Of a stretch of DNA of 64,000 nucleotides, positions 10,091 through 19,337 are shown one piece after another. This DNA is from Pacificibacter marinus (GTDB taxonomy: Bacteria; Pseudomonadota; Alphaproteobacteria; Rhodobacterales; Rhodobacteraceae). The stretch is from positions 38,279 through 102,278 of the forward strand of contig NZ_JAHKPK010000025.1 of the NCBI RefSeq assembly GCF_018860665.1, written 5' to 3'. Position numbers and translations under genes: made by a program. The notes beneath the pieces were generated by a model, which ran no database searches, had not been told where the DNA came from, and saw only the letters and a program-made list of their open reading frames with translations. Every line of letters begins with the position of its first letter. The stretch's first letter is position 1.

Positions 10091-11398
10091 ATGCTGACAC
10101 ACAAGCTCAACTCTATGCTTGAGCGTAGTTTTCCTGAGCAAAGGGTATTCTTACGCTCTGAGAGCGAGACGCGTTACGTACGCTTAACACCGCTCACGCA
10201 GGTTTGTGGCTTTGCTGGCACGACAGTCTTGGCGGGATGGCTGATCATCGCCTCTGCGATTGTATTGATGGACAGCATCGGGTCGGGCAACTTGCGAGAT
10301 CAGGCATCACGCGATTTGGCGCTGTTTGAAAGCCGCGTTAATGAATTGGCCGCAGAGCGCGATATGCGCGCCGCCGAAGCCACCGCAGCCCAAGAGCGCT
10401 TTAACACAGCCTTGGCCCAAATTTCTGCCATGCAATCCGAGCTGCTTTCCTCTGAAGAGCGTGTGCGCGAACTTGGCAAAGGCATCACAGTTGTCCAAGC
10501 CACGTTGCGCCGCACCATGAAAGACCGCGATGCAGCGCGCGAAGATGCCCTTCAGCTGCAAGCGCGACTTGATGGGACAGATGCTGCCACCCAAAACATC
10601 AACCCCGAAGAAATTCGCAACACTGTCGATGTATTGTCTGCCGCATTGAACAACACAGCCATTGAGCGCGACACGATGGTTTTGCTGGCCAATCAAGCCG
10701 AACAGATGGCGGACACGCTGCAAGACGATCTGCGGTTGATGGAAGAAAAAAACGACCGGATTTTCTCTCAACTTGAAGATGCCGTTGTTCTGTCAGTTGA
10801 GCCTTTGGACAAAATGTTCACCGCAGCAGGCCTATCCACCAAAAGCTTATTGAACACAGTGCGCTCTGGTCTGTCTGGCACCGGTGGCCCGCTGACCCCC
10901 ATTAAGTTTTCCACCAAAGGCGGCGTCAAAGACCCTGACAGTCTGCGCGCCAATGGTATTATCGAAAAAATGGATCGTTTGAACCTGTATCGCATCGCAG
11001 CGCAAAAAGCGCCGTTTGCCTTGCCGATCAAAAATTCTTTCCGCTACACATCGGGCTTTGGCCCGCGCTGGGGCCGCATGCACGAAGGCACAGACTTCGC
11101 TGCAGCCTACGGCACACCAATTTACTCTACTGCTGACGGCGTTGTCACATTTGCGGGCTGGTCTAACGGATATGGCCGTCTGGTCAAAATCCAACACGAG
11201 TTCGGAATTGAGACACGTTACGCACACCAATCCCAACTTATGGTCAAAGTTGGACAAAGGGTCTCGCGTGGTCAGCAAATCGGTGCTATGGGGAATTCTG
11301 GCCGCTCCACTGGTACTCATCTCCACTACGAAGTTCGCGTAGGTGGAAAGGCCGTTAACCCGATGACCTATATTAAGGCTGCCAACGATGTTTTCTAA
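10091..11398 (+). CDS. M23 (LytM) family cell-wall endopeptidase
   Basis: About 435 residues: one N-terminal membrane segment (AGTTVLAGWLIIASAIVLMD), a long coiled coil (roughly residues 75-230), and a C-terminal LytM domain. The zinc ligands are intact in HEGTDFA and GTHLHYEVR, so the domain should be an active peptidoglycan endopeptidase. Homologues begin near MLTHKL, which favours this ATG. A TTG at 10082 has a better-placed GAGGA, and an upstream ATG at 10061 is also in frame. The end overlaps the bactofilin gene by 11 bp. M23-bactofilin pairs shape cells by localising wall hydrolysis. Confidence 0.92.
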   Translation: MLTHKLNSMLERSFPEQRVFLRSESETRYVRLTPLTQVCGFAGTTVLAGWLIIASAIVLMDSIGSGNLRDQASRDLALFESRVNELAAERDMRAAEATAAQERFNTALAQISAMQSELLSSEERVRELGKGITVVQATLRRTMKDRDAAREDALQLQARLDGTDAATQNINPEEIRNTVDVLSAALNNTAIERDTMVLLANQAEQMADTLQDDLRLMEEKNDRIFSQLEDAVVLSVEPLDKMFTAAGLSTKSLLNTVRSGLSGTGGPLTPIKFSTKGGVKDPDSLRANGIIEKMDRLNLYRIAAQKAPFALPIKNSFRYTSGFGPRWGRMHEGTDFAAAYGTPIYSTADGVVTFAGWSNGYGRLVKIQHEFGIETRYAHQSQLMVKVGQRVSRGQQIGAMGNSGRSTGTHLHYEVRVGGKAVNPMTYIKAANDVF

Positions 11399-11915
11399 AA
11401 GCAGAATAAATGAGCCGGGCCCGTCTAAAGGAACCGATGACGTGACACCAACAGATACCGCTACGGCGCCAAAATCAGCTGCTCCCAAAAAGTCTGCTGA
11501 GTTCACTCCGACTGCGCCAAAAGCCAAGCCGCCAGCCTCTGTGCTGTCCAGCGACTTGACGATTGTCGGCAATCTCAAAACAACCGGCGATATTCAAATC
11601 GAAGGCACTGTTGAGGGCGACATTCGTGCGCATTTGCTGACCATCGGCGAAACAGCCACGGTGCGCGGCGAAGTTATGGCGGATGACGTTGTCATCAATG
11701 GCCGCATCATCGGCCGCGTACGCGGTTTGAAAGTGCGCCTGACGTCGTCAGCTAAAGTCGAAGGTGATATCATTCACAAAACCATCGCCATTGAAAGCGG
11801 TGCGCATTTCGAAGGGTCCGTTCAGCGTGCTGACGATCCTTTGACAACCAATTCCCAAAACAAAGCTCCTGGCGTTGCAAAAACAGCCCCAGCGAAAGAC
11901 CCTGCCGCCAAATAA
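11388..11915 (+). CDS. Bactofilin (polymer-forming cytoskeletal protein)
   Basis: A 175-residue protein with a disordered Ala/Pro/Lys-rich N-terminus (1-55), a bactofilin beta-helix core (about 56-150), and a short disordered tail. The core shows the repeating strand pattern LTIVGNLKTTGDIQIEGTVE, GDIRAHLLTIGETATVRGEV and GRIIGRVRGLKVRL. Bactofilins polymerise without nucleotide and recruit wall enzymes. Here the partner is probably the overlapping M23 peptidase encoded just upstream. Confidence 0.93.
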   Translation: MFSKSRINEPGPSKGTDDVTPTDTATAPKSAAPKKSAEFTPTAPKAKPPASVLSSDLTIVGNLKTTGDIQIEGTVEGDIRAHLLTIGETATVRGEVMADDVVINGRIIGRVRGLKVRLTSSAKVEGDIIHKTIAIESGAHFEGSVQRADDPLTTNSQNKAPGVAKTAPAKDPAAK

Positions 11916-11940
11916 GGCTTGGATCTGCTTTGACTTTCAA

Positions 11941-11975
11941 AACGGCCCTGACACCATGTGTCACGGGCCGTTTTT
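11941..11975 (+). terminator. Rho-independent terminator after the bactofilin gene
   Basis: A long stem (AACGGCCCTGACAC pairing with GTGTCACGGGCCGTT, one bulge) closes a tiny loop and is followed by a T run. It ends the M23-bactofilin transcript 25 bp after the stop. Confidence 0.88.
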
Positions 11976-12069
11976 ATTGCATCTGATCCGTGAGTATTTT
12001 TGACACGCCTAGCTTGTATCTAAAAGCAATCCAAGACAGTGTCTGCGCAGAAATTTAAGGACGCAATAT

Positions 12070-12972
12070 ATGCCCCATTCAGTTGATAAAAGCGGCACTG
12101 CCGGCAATGTTGCAGGCGCATTTTTTATGGTGCTGGCCATGGCGTTATTCGCTGTGGAAGACACGCTGCTGAAACAGGTGTCATCGCATCTGCCGGTGTC
12201 TGAAATTTTGATCCTGTTCGGCTCTGGCGGCACATTGATTTTTGCGGGGCTGACATGGCAGCGCGGAGAGCGCATTTTCAATGCGGACCTCAAGCACCCT
12301 GCCCTGTTGATCCGGTCTTTGTTCGAAGTGTTGGGACGGTTGTTTTTCACGCTGTCACTGGCGCTCACGGCGCTATCAACCACATCGGCCATCTTGCAAG
12401 CGACGCCGCTGTTGGTCGCGGCCGCCAGCGCAGTGATCTTTCGCGAAAAGATCAACGGCTTGCGATGGGCTTTGATCACTTTGGGATTTGTCGGCGTGCT
12501 TTTGGTGTTGCGCCCCGGTCTGGACGGGTTCACGCCCCTGTCCATTCTGGCCGTGCTTGGCATGATCGGTTTTGCAGGGCGAGACTTGGCGACACGCGCA
12601 GCCCCCAAGGGGTTGTCATATGCGCAGCTTGGAGTCTACGGCTTTGCGATGCTGATCATCTCTGGCGTGATATTGCTGGCATGGCGCGGACAAATGGTTG
12701 TGCCCTCAGGTTTTGAAGCCTTGATGCTGATCGCCGCTGTGGTGGTAGGCGTCGCGGCCTATACGGCATTGACCTTTGCGATGCGCACGGGCGAAGTGTC
12801 GATGGTGACGCCGTTTCGCTATTCACGCCTGTTGTTCGCGATGATCTTGGCGGCCTTGGTGTTTCAAGAGCGCCCCGATGCGATGGAATTGTTCGGTGGG
12901 GCTGTAATTGTCTTGGCGGGGCTCGCCTTAATGCTCACAGGACGCAAACGCGCAAAGCCCGTGACGAGCTGA
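12070..12972 (+). CDS. DMT superfamily permease (EamA domains)
   Basis: A 300-residue membrane protein of about ten hydrophobic segments arranged as two EamA repeats. The first half ends in LVAAASAVIFREKINGLRW and the second in MILAALVFQERPDAMEL, the characteristic repeated (I/V)FxE position of drug/metabolite transporters. It is likely an exporter or permease for a small metabolite; the substrate is unknown. A HAD phosphatase/dehalogenase gene follows after 38 bp. Confidence 0.88.
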   Translation: MPHSVDKSGTAGNVAGAFFMVLAMALFAVEDTLLKQVSSHLPVSEILILFGSGGTLIFAGLTWQRGERIFNADLKHPALLIRSLFEVLGRLFFTLSLALTALSTTSAILQATPLLVAAASAVIFREKINGLRWALITLGFVGVLLVLRPGLDGFTPLSILAVLGMIGFAGRDLATRAAPKGLSYAQLGVYGFAMLIISGVILLAWRGQMVVPSGFEALMLIAAVVVGVAAYTALTFAMRTGEVSMVTPFRYSRLLFAMILAALVFQERPDAMELFGGAVIVLAGLALMLTGRKRAKPVTS

Positions 12973-13010
12973 TGTAACGTGAGAGTTTACGATCAAAGAA
13001 GGAACAGCAG

Positions 13011-13694
13011 ATGACAGACCTAAGCCGCCCATCCGTTTTGGTATTTGACGTCAATGAAACCTTGCTGGATATCACCACTTTGGAACCGCTGTTTGAGCGT
13101 CTGTTTGGTGATGGGGCTGTGCTGCGCGAATGGTTTCCTGAGCTGATTTTATATTCCCAAACGCTGACTTTGTCTGATATCTACACGCCTTTTGGCACGC
13201 TTGCGGGCAGTATGTTGCGTATGGTTGGCACCAATAAAGGGATCGACGTCACGGATGCTGACATCGCGGAACTGAAGCAATTGTTCGGTCAAATGCCCGC
13301 TCACAAAGATGCAGCCCCTGCGCTGACGGCGTTGCGCGATGCGGGATATACCCTTGTGACCCTGACCAACTCCGCCGCGGCGCCATCACCAACGCCGCTG
13401 GAAAACGCGGGTATCGCGGGGTTGTTTGATCACCACTTCAATGTTTCAGAGGTCGAAAAGTTTAAACCGCATCGGTCCGTCTATGACATCGTGCCCAAGG
13501 CCTTGAATACCCCTGCATCCGACATGTGCATGGTCGCCTGTCACGTCTGGGACACCATCGGCGCGCAGGCGGCGGGCTATCAAGGGGCTTTCATCGCCCG
13601 TCCGCACAACAGTGTTTTCGAGGTGCCGAATCTGCGACAGCCCGACTACATCTGTGACGATCTCGCTGTTTTTGCGCGGCGGATGATCCCCTAA
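13011..13694 (+). CDS. Haloacid dehalogenase type II (HAD superfamily)
   Basis: A 227-residue HAD-superfamily enzyme. The nucleophile aspartate is in LVFDVNETLLD, motif II is VTLTNSAAA, and the lysine and acidic motifs are KFKPHRSVYD and MVACHVWDTIGAQAAG. The pattern fits the L-2-haloacid dehalogenase branch, which hydrolyses short 2-haloalkanoates, but related phosphatases look similar. An AAGGA ribosome binding site precedes the ATG. Confidence 0.85.
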   Translation: MTDLSRPSVLVFDVNETLLDITTLEPLFERLFGDGAVLREWFPELILYSQTLTLSDIYTPFGTLAGSMLRMVGTNKGIDVTDADIAELKQLFGQMPAHKDAAPALTALRDAGYTLVTLTNSAAAPSPTPLENAGIAGLFDHHFNVSEVEKFKPHRSVYDIVPKALNTPASDMCMVACHVWDTIGAQAAGYQGAFIARPHNSVFEVPNLRQPDYICDDLAVFARRMIP

Positions 13695-13711
13695 GCAAAA
13701 CACAACCTGTT

Positions 13712-14197
13712 TTACGGCTCTGCCACCATAGGTAAAATCAAACCCCAACGTGTCTCTTGTGGTGGGCCTAACGGCTGAAACCCCAGCTTCGCGTAGACGG
13801 CAATCGCGCGGGAATTGTCGGGATGCGGGTCCGTGGCAATCATAGGCGCGCCGGCGTCAAACAAGTCTCGCATCCGCTCAGTGATAAATCCCGATCCGTG
13901 CCCAACCCCCACCATCTCGGGATCGCCGATAAACTGATCAATGCCGCGCGCGCCTGTGGCGAGATTGGCAAAATGATGCGCGTCCCAGCCATGTACAGTG
14001 TAATCTTGCATGAAAGCAAAGGGACGCGCCTCAAAAGACACGATCCAGCGTGACACACGCGGGTCGTTGATATCGTCTTGAGTGTAAGGCTCTGCGGCAT
14101 CCCACCATCTGCGGACATGTGGCTGGGCCTGCCAATGGGTGATCAAATCGACATCATCCATCGTCGCTTGGCGAAACTCATAGGTCTTGGCGCTCAT
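13712..14197 (-). CDS. GNAT acetyltransferase, AAC(6')-Ib/RimI-like
   Basis: A 161-residue acetyltransferase with FRQATMDDVDLITHW at the N-terminus and the acetyl-CoA segment GDPEMVGVGHGSGFI. The GIDQFIGDPEM stretch resembles the AAC(6')/siderophore-acetylase group. It is a chromosomal housekeeping-like copy, and no drug-resistance role can be inferred. It converges on the dehalogenase gene with only 17 bp between stops. Confidence 0.8.
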   Translation of the reverse strand: MSAKTYEFRQATMDDVDLITHWQAQPHVRRWWDAAEPYTQDDINDPRVSRWIVSFEARPFAFMQDYTVHGWDAHHFANLATGARGIDQFIGDPEMVGVGHGSGFITERMRDLFDAGAPMIATDPHPDNSRAIAVYAKLGFQPLGPPQETRWGLILPMVAEP

Positions 14198-14225
14198 CCG
14201 TCACACCCGTTCACCCTGTCACGCA

Positions 14226-14999
14226 CTACACCAAGGCCCGCTTGTACAAATGCCATGTCGCATGCCCCAAAACAGGCATGACCACCAGCAGACCTAGAAA
14301 CAGTGGCAACATGGCAATAAATGTGAGGCCAGCCACAAGCATGGCCCAGACCATCATCACCCAGAAGTTTTCTTTGACCACCTGCAAAGACAGTAACATA
14401 GCGGTGACAAAGTCCACTTCTTTATCCAGCAGATGTGGCAGGCTGGTGACGGTGAGCGAAAACAGGATAAAGGCCAATACAGCGCCCACGCCAAGTTCCA
14501 CCCCGATCATCGTCAGGCCATTGGGGGTCAAAAACACCTCGTAACTGGTGGATAGATTGCGCATCACCGACAATCCCATGAAGAGCGCGAAAATCATATG
14601 GGCCAGAAAGGACCAAAACAGAAAATAGATCAAAATGGTCGCGCCCATCCATGGCACTTGCCGGTCTTTTTCGGATTTCACAACGCTTAAGATTTTATAC
14701 CAATCCATCGCTCCGCCGTGTTCAATTCGACGCGACACGTCGTACAATCCCACAGCGGCAAAAGGGGCCACCAGCGGAAAGCCCAAGGTCATTGCAAAGG
14801 TCCATTCCACGGTGCCAGCCCCCAGCCAGATCAAAACGATCCCGCCCAAGACGTAGACCGCAGAAAAGAACAACCCAAATTGCGGCGCTTTGCGAAAATC
14901 AGTCATGCCCGCTTTAAGCGCAAACATCAGATCTCCAAGCGACAGATGCGCAACCTCAGGCACAGGGGCGGCGGCTAAGTCTGTCTCTAAATGGCTCAT
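14226..14999 (-). CDS. DUF2189 family membrane protein
   Basis: A 257-residue inner-membrane protein with about six hydrophobic segments, matching the DUF2189 family by its FRKAPQFGLFFSAVYVLGG start and FPLVAPFAAVGLYDVSRR motif. Function is unknown. The ATG follows a clear AAGGAGGAT ribosome binding site at about 15001-15010. It stands upstream of the GNAT gene on the same strand with 28 bp between them, so it may be the first gene of a pair. Confidence 0.87.
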   Translation of the reverse strand: MSHLETDLAAAPVPEVAHLSLGDLMFALKAGMTDFRKAPQFGLFFSAVYVLGGIVLIWLGAGTVEWTFAMTLGFPLVAPFAAVGLYDVSRRIEHGGAMDWYKILSVVKSEKDRQVPWMGATILIYFLFWSFLAHMIFALFMGLSVMRNLSTSYEVFLTPNGLTMIGVELGVGAVLAFILFSLTVTSLPHLLDKEVDFVTAMLLSLQVVKENFWVMMVWAMLVAGLTFIAMLPLFLGLLVVMPVLGHATWHLYKRALV

Positions 15000-15122
15000 C
15001 GGATCCTCCTTGCGCCTGCGCTTTCAAATGTGAAAACGCACCTCGTGGCACTATGAGTTCACGCGAAATCTTGCCCGACTGTCAAGCATGCAGCTTTGCG
15101 CATGCGAAATACACGACGCAAA

Positions 15123-16784
15123 TCACTTTGCCTCAGTGCCACCACCGGTCAAAAGATAAGACACAGGCACCAATTCAACCGTGGCCGCGCGATTGCCCAA
15201 AGACCATTCCACCAAGGCTTTCATGGTGTCTTCTTTGGCGCGACCTACCAATACAATATCTTCGTCGATGCCCGCACGAAACGCGGCTTGGTCCAAGAAC
15301 CGCTTGATGGCAGCCAAGTTTTGATCGCGCCCGTCAAAGTCGCGGAACACCAAAGCGGCCGGTTCTTTGGCTCGCGTGGCTTCTTGCATCAAGGCGTTCA
15401 AACCGCGCGAAAAAGACACAACGCCATGGCCCGTTGAGGCCGCAGAGGCGACCACTTGGGCAGCAATGTCACGCGTGGCTTGGAAAGACGCAGAGGGCAC
15501 ATCCAAGAACCCGATAGAGACAGGCACCAAATCGCGGGCTTGATTGATGGTCACGGCCACGTCTTGGGCCGTGGCCCCTTCGGGCAAACCGATCAAAGAC
15601 AAGACCTCAAGTCCAGCCGTGCGGTACATCTGCGCGCGCTCAGCTGCGCCGGGGGCCAGCGCATCCACCGCAAAGGTCACAGGGAATGGCAGGTTCGCAA
15701 GCTGGGGAGACGTCGGGTCCAACTCGCCAATATCGACCAAAATCACCGACATTTCAGGCGCTGTGGTTGATTTGGTGTAATCGGCAGAAAAAGCGATGAT
15801 CGCAGGCAGGTCTTCAGCCGCAATCACAGGGGCAGCGTCAGCCATCGCGCTGCCCGTGACAGAGGGCAAGCGTGTAGATTTCATAGCATCGTTGCGATCC
15901 GTGAAACTGCCGACTTTCTGACCAAGCGCCTGCTGGCCCTGCGGCGCGATTTTGGGCACTGCTTTTGGCGCGACAGGCTGTTGCGCACTCAAGGCGTCAG
16001 CGATATTTTGTGCGGCTTGGCTGGCGTCACCGCTGACCTCATCCGCTGCTGTGCGCGCAGTGACGGGCGCGCCCAAAGGTTTGGGTTTTTGTCCCGGCAA
16101 AGTCGTATCGACCTGAACGGGGGCTGTGCCCGAATTGGGTTGGATCAACTCAAGCCCCTGCGGGCTGCTCAACACGGGGCTATCGCCTTGAACAGCGGGT
16201 GTGGCGTTGGTTTCAATCACTGGCGCCTCCAACCCCTCAGGCGTTTCAAAAGACGGCAGCGGCGCGGTATCGTCTGCGGTTTCAGGCTTCGTATCAGAAG
16301 GCGCAAGCGACGCGACCTTATCTGGCTGAGCGATGTTAAGATCTGGTGTGACCGTCTCGGATGTCGCCATCTCATCAAGTGCGGTATCAGATGTCTCTGC
16401 TGGGTCCATCGGCGTGGGCGACGCGATCACCACATTCGGGTCTTGGTTGTTATTTGGGCTGCTATCTGGGGTTTGCCCGTCAAGATCTTTTGGCGTCTGT
16501 GATGTTTCAGGCATGGTGATGACATCGGCCGCATCAGCCACCTGTTCAGACCCCATATCCTCAGCCACTTCTTCTACGGCTTGGTTTTCTTGCGCCATAT
16601 TTTGTGGCGAATTGTCTTCATTTGCTGGCGCTTGAGATAAGGATACGGGTGAAACATAGACTTTATCCACCACTTGGTTGGCAACAGTGACGATTCCAAA
16701 GCCCACAACAGAGCCCCACACCAAACCTGCCAAAATTCCGCGTCCCATACGTCGAAGCCCTTTACTCAATATCGCTTTTGCCAA
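15123..16784 (-). CDS. Divergent polysaccharide deacetylase (YibQ/DUF610 family)
   Basis: A 553-residue envelope protein. A membrane anchor near residues 15-37 is followed by about 270 residues of low-complexity Pro/Ala/Thr/Asp-rich linker, then a C-terminal domain (about 320-545) of the divergent polysaccharide deacetylase family. Recognisable pieces are MSVILVDIGELDP, FPVTFAVDALAPGA and VLSLIGLPEGA. The canonical metal-binding His and Asp residues of true deacetylases are not obvious. The protein is divergent from trpG across a 251-bp gap in which I see nothing definite. Confidence 0.85.
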   Translation of the reverse strand: MAKAILSKGLRRMGRGILAGLVWGSVVGFGIVTVANQVVDKVYVSPVSLSQAPANEDNSPQNMAQENQAVEEVAEDMGSEQVADAADVITMPETSQTPKDLDGQTPDSSPNNNQDPNVVIASPTPMDPAETSDTALDEMATSETVTPDLNIAQPDKVASLAPSDTKPETADDTAPLPSFETPEGLEAPVIETNATPAVQGDSPVLSSPQGLELIQPNSGTAPVQVDTTLPGQKPKPLGAPVTARTAADEVSGDASQAAQNIADALSAQQPVAPKAVPKIAPQGQQALGQKVGSFTDRNDAMKSTRLPSVTGSAMADAAPVIAAEDLPAIIAFSADYTKSTTAPEMSVILVDIGELDPTSPQLANLPFPVTFAVDALAPGAAERAQMYRTAGLEVLSLIGLPEGATAQDVAVTINQARDLVPVSIGFLDVPSASFQATRDIAAQVVASAASTGHGVVSFSRGLNALMQEATRAKEPAALVFRDFDGRDQNLAAIKRFLDQAAFRAGIDEDIVLVGRAKEDTMKALVEWSLGNRAATVELVPVSYLLTGGGTEAK

Positions 16785-17035
16785 TTTTTACTGGCATGTT
16801 GCTATCTGTCTTGGCCAGTTCAAAGCGCCAAATCCGCCCAAACATCGCAAAAATCAAGAGCACACTCTTGACCCTTTGCCTACCTTCGTGGACATGTATA
16901 GCGCGTGCATCAATGGGGTTCATCCCCTTTTGACGCATGCGTGGCCATATGGACGCCGATTGGTCACAGATTTAGCTATTATCCGCCGCCGCACCCACCG
17001 CACCCACGGAAAAAACCGTTTTAGAAAGACCTCAT

Positions 17036-17626
17036 ATGCTGCTTTTGATCGATAACTACGACAGTTTCACCTATAATCTCGTCCACTATATCGGCGAGCT
17101 GGGCGTAACCTCGAAAGTGGTGCGCAATGATGAATTGACAGTGGATGAAGCGCTGGCCTTAAAGCCCAGTGGTATTTTGATCTCCCCTGGCCCTAAGACG
17201 CCGAATGAGGCAGGCATCTGTATGGATTTGATCACAGCCGCTGCACAGGCCCAGATTCCGCTCTTTGGTGTTTGCCTAGGGCATCAATCCATTGGTCAGG
17301 TGTTTGGCGGTTCTGTTGTGCGCTGCCATGAGATCGTCCACGGCAAGATGGGCAACATTCAGCATGAGGGCAAAGGCGTGTTTGCTGGTCTGCCCTCGCC
17401 ACTCTTGGCGACGCGCTATCATTCACTGATCGTAGACCGCGCCACCCTGCCCGACTGTTTGGAAATCACCGCCGCATTGGAAGACGGCACCATCATGGGT
17501 TTGCGTCACAAAACCCTGCCGATCGAAGGCGTGCAATTCCATCCTGAAAGCATCCGATCTGAATACGGTCACGAGATGTTGCGCACGTTCTTAAATCAAT
17601 TCGCCAATACCAAAGAGGTCGCATAA
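17036..17626 (+). CDS. trpG: Anthranilate synthase component II (glutamine amidotransferase)
   Basis: A 196-residue class-I glutamine amidotransferase that supplies ammonia to TrpE for anthranilate, the first step of tryptophan synthesis. The catalytic cysteine is in [12 protein letters not shown], the His/Glu pair is in VQFHPESI, and the oxyanion motif is LISPGP. It may also serve folate synthesis as PabA. Its stop overlaps the trpD ATG by 1 bp (TAATG). trpE is not in the window. Confidence 0.95.
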   Translation: MLLLIDNYDSFTYNLVHYIGELGVTSKVVRNDELTVDEALALKPSGILISPGPKTPNEAGICMDLITAAAQAQIPLFGVCLGHQSIGQVFGGSVVRCHEIVHGKMGNIQHEGKGVFAGLPSPLLATRYHSLIVDRATLPDCLEITAALEDGTIMGLRHKTLPIEGVQFHPESIRSEYGHEMLRTFLNQFANTKEVA

Positions 17627-18642
17627 TGAGCGACATGAAAACCTATATCGCTGCAGCCGCGGATCGTGCCTTGACCCGCGCAGAAGCCGAAACCGCCTTT
17701 GAAATCTTATTCAAGGGCGAGGCCACCACAGCGCAGATCGCGGGCTTTTTGATGGCGCTGCGCACGCGCGGCGAAACCGTGGACGAAATCACCGCAGCCG
17801 CAGCCACCATGCGCGCGCATTGCGTTAAGGTCACAGCGCCGAGTGGCGCGATGGACATCGTTGGCACGGGCGGCACGGGCAAAGCCACGCTGCAAATTTC
17901 AACAGCTTCCGCCTTTTGCACCGCAGGTGCGGGTGTGCCGATTGCCAAACATGGCAATAAGAAACTGACCTCTAATTCTGGTGCCGCCGACAGCCTTGGC
18001 GTCAATGGAATCAATGTGATGGTCGGGAAAGATATTGTGGAACACTCGCTTGCCGAGATTGGCATGTCGTTCATGATGGCGCCGATGCATCACCCTGCGA
18101 TGAAGCATGTGATGCCTGTGCGTCTTGAGCTTGGCACCAGAACAGTTTTCAACATCCTTGGACCTTTGACCAATCCAGCTGGCGTCAAAAGGCAACTTAC
18201 AGGGGTATTTTCCCGTGACTTGATCCAGCCCATGGCCGAAGTGCTTGGCGCGCTTGGGTCCGAGAAAGCATGGCTTGTGCATGGCTCAGATGGCACGGAT
18301 GAGATCACCATCACGGGCGAGACTTACGTGGCAAAACTTGATGCTGGTAAAGTGACGCAAGTCACCGTGCATCCCGAAGACGCTGGCCTGCCTGTCTATG
18401 CATACAAAGACATCGAAGGCGGCAGTCCTGAGTCTAACGGCGCGCGCCTGCGTGCGGTTTTGGCGGCAGAAGAACACGGCGCCTACCGCGATGCCGTACT
18501 GTTGAACTCTGCGGCGGCTTTGGTCATTGCCGACAAGGCGAGTGATCTGTCAGCAGGCGTTGAAATCGCCAAAGAAAGCTTGGACAGTGGTGCGGCTTTG
18601 GCAAAGATGGTCGGTTTGGCGCGGATAACGTCAAGCAATTAG
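17626..18642 (+). CDS. trpD: Anthranilate phosphoribosyltransferase
   Basis: A 338-residue enzyme that adds phosphoribosyl pyrophosphate to anthranilate. The PRPP-binding glycine-rich loop is [20 protein letters not shown], the substrate site is [18 protein letters not shown], and [11 protein letters not shown] is the family signature. It is translationally coupled to trpG. The gene expected next, trpC, lies 9.7 kb away at 28338, so the operon is interrupted here. Confidence 0.96.
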   Translation: MSDMKTYIAAAADRALTRAEAETAFEILFKGEATTAQIAGFLMALRTRGETVDEITAAAATMRAHCVKVTAPSGAMDIVGTGGTGKATLQISTASAFCTAGAGVPIAKHGNKKLTSNSGAADSLGVNGINVMVGKDIVEHSLAEIGMSFMMAPMHHPAMKHVMPVRLELGTRTVFNILGPLTNPAGVKRQLTGVFSRDLIQPMAEVLGALGSEKAWLVHGSDGTDEITITGETYVAKLDAGKVTQVTVHPEDAGLPVYAYKDIEGGSPESNGARLRAVLAAEEHGAYRDAVLLNSAAALVIADKASDLSAGVEIAKESLDSGAALAKMVGLARITSSN

Positions 18643-18705
18643 GCTCACGTTCGCAGCGCCCCAGTCGAAACGGCGCGCCCCGTTTTTTGGCGCGCCTTAT
18701 GATGA

Positions 18706-19125
18706 TCACACAATCACAGGGCCAACAGTCAGTAACAGATTGGCAAAGCGGCGCGTTTCCCCTGTGGCGATGACCAGCAATGTGTCAGGGGATTTGACGG
18801 CTCCGTAGAAATCCGCGCGCTCCACATAGTCCATCTGCGTCTCGGCAGGCAGGATATCAAGATAGCTTTGGTGGATGGTGTTGTCGAAGGCATCAGGCCA
18901 AGCCATCATCGTGGCTTGCTCGATATTGATAAGTTTGCTCACCCCCTCAAGCACGGTGGTGCTGGGGATCATGTTCGGCGCGAAGTTGAGATAGATGATG
19001 TCTGCGGCTGGGTTCGCGTTGGTCACGCAAGAATAATTGGCGTCAGCAATTAAAATACGCGCCTTATGCCCTGTCTTGGCGAGCGAGGACAGAAGCTGTG
19101 GGTGAATGATGTCGGATTTGATCAT
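18706..19125 (-). CDS. RbsD/FucU family protein
   Basis: A 139-residue protein of the RbsD/FucU sugar-mutarotase family. The start MIKSDIIHP was chosen because AAGGAAA lies just upstream. The conserved segment around the catalytic histidine is LAKTGHKARILIADANY, and the ADANY motif is the FucU hallmark. Family members interconvert sugar anomers or tautomers for uptake pathways. It sits beyond the terminator after dctM and has the same orientation, so a link to the TRAP substrate is possible but unproven. Confidence 0.85.
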   Translation of the reverse strand: MIKSDIIHPQLLSSLAKTGHKARILIADANYSCVTNANPAADIIYLNFAPNMIPSTTVLEGVSKLINIEQATMMAWPDAFDNTIHQSYLDILPAETQMDYVERADFYGAVKSPDTLLVIATGETRRFANLLLTVGPVIV

Positions 19126-19230
19126 GGGCTTTCCTTTGCCTGCGCGGGTCTGTTTTGCTTTACGCCAATTTTCTTTACGCCAAGGCACCATATGAAGCCA
19201 GTCCCGCAAATCAGTCCCGCCCACTTTACC

Positions 19231-19274
19231 GTACAAAAAGACACCCCCACCGTGTAAACGACAGGGGTGTCTTT
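19231..19274 (-). terminator. Rho-independent terminator of the dctPQM operon
   Basis: Read on the minus strand, AAAGACACCCC and GGGGTGTCTTT pair perfectly (11 bp) around a 16-nt loop and run into TTTTT. It lies about 60 bp beyond the dctM stop and just upstream of the RbsD/FucU-like gene. Confidence 0.9.
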
Positions 19275-19283
19275 GGAGTTCAG

Positions 19284-19337
19284 GTCGCGCTGATCGTATC
19301 AGTCACACTGACCGCGTCAGCCGCACTGTCCGCGTCA
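19284..19337. repeat. 18-bp tandem repeat, three units, ending in the dctM stop codon
   Basis: Units GTCGCGCTGATCGTATCA (19284-19301), GTCACACTGACCGCGTCA (19302-19319) and GCCGCACTGTCCGCGTCA (19320-19337) follow without gaps. The last three bases are the reverse complement of the TGA stop of dctM. On the coding strand each unit therefore starts with TGA, giving three in-frame stops. Confidence 0.85.

Noticed and set aside
13712-14197. Acquired aminoglycoside-resistance gene
   Set aside because: The GNAT is only distantly AAC(6')-like and is placed among ordinary chromosomal genes with no mobile element; a resistance role is not supported.
18660-18700. Strong terminator after trpD
   Set aside because: Two GGCGCGCC palindromes flank a T run, but the arrangement does not give a clean stem followed by Ts on the plus strand; left unassigned.
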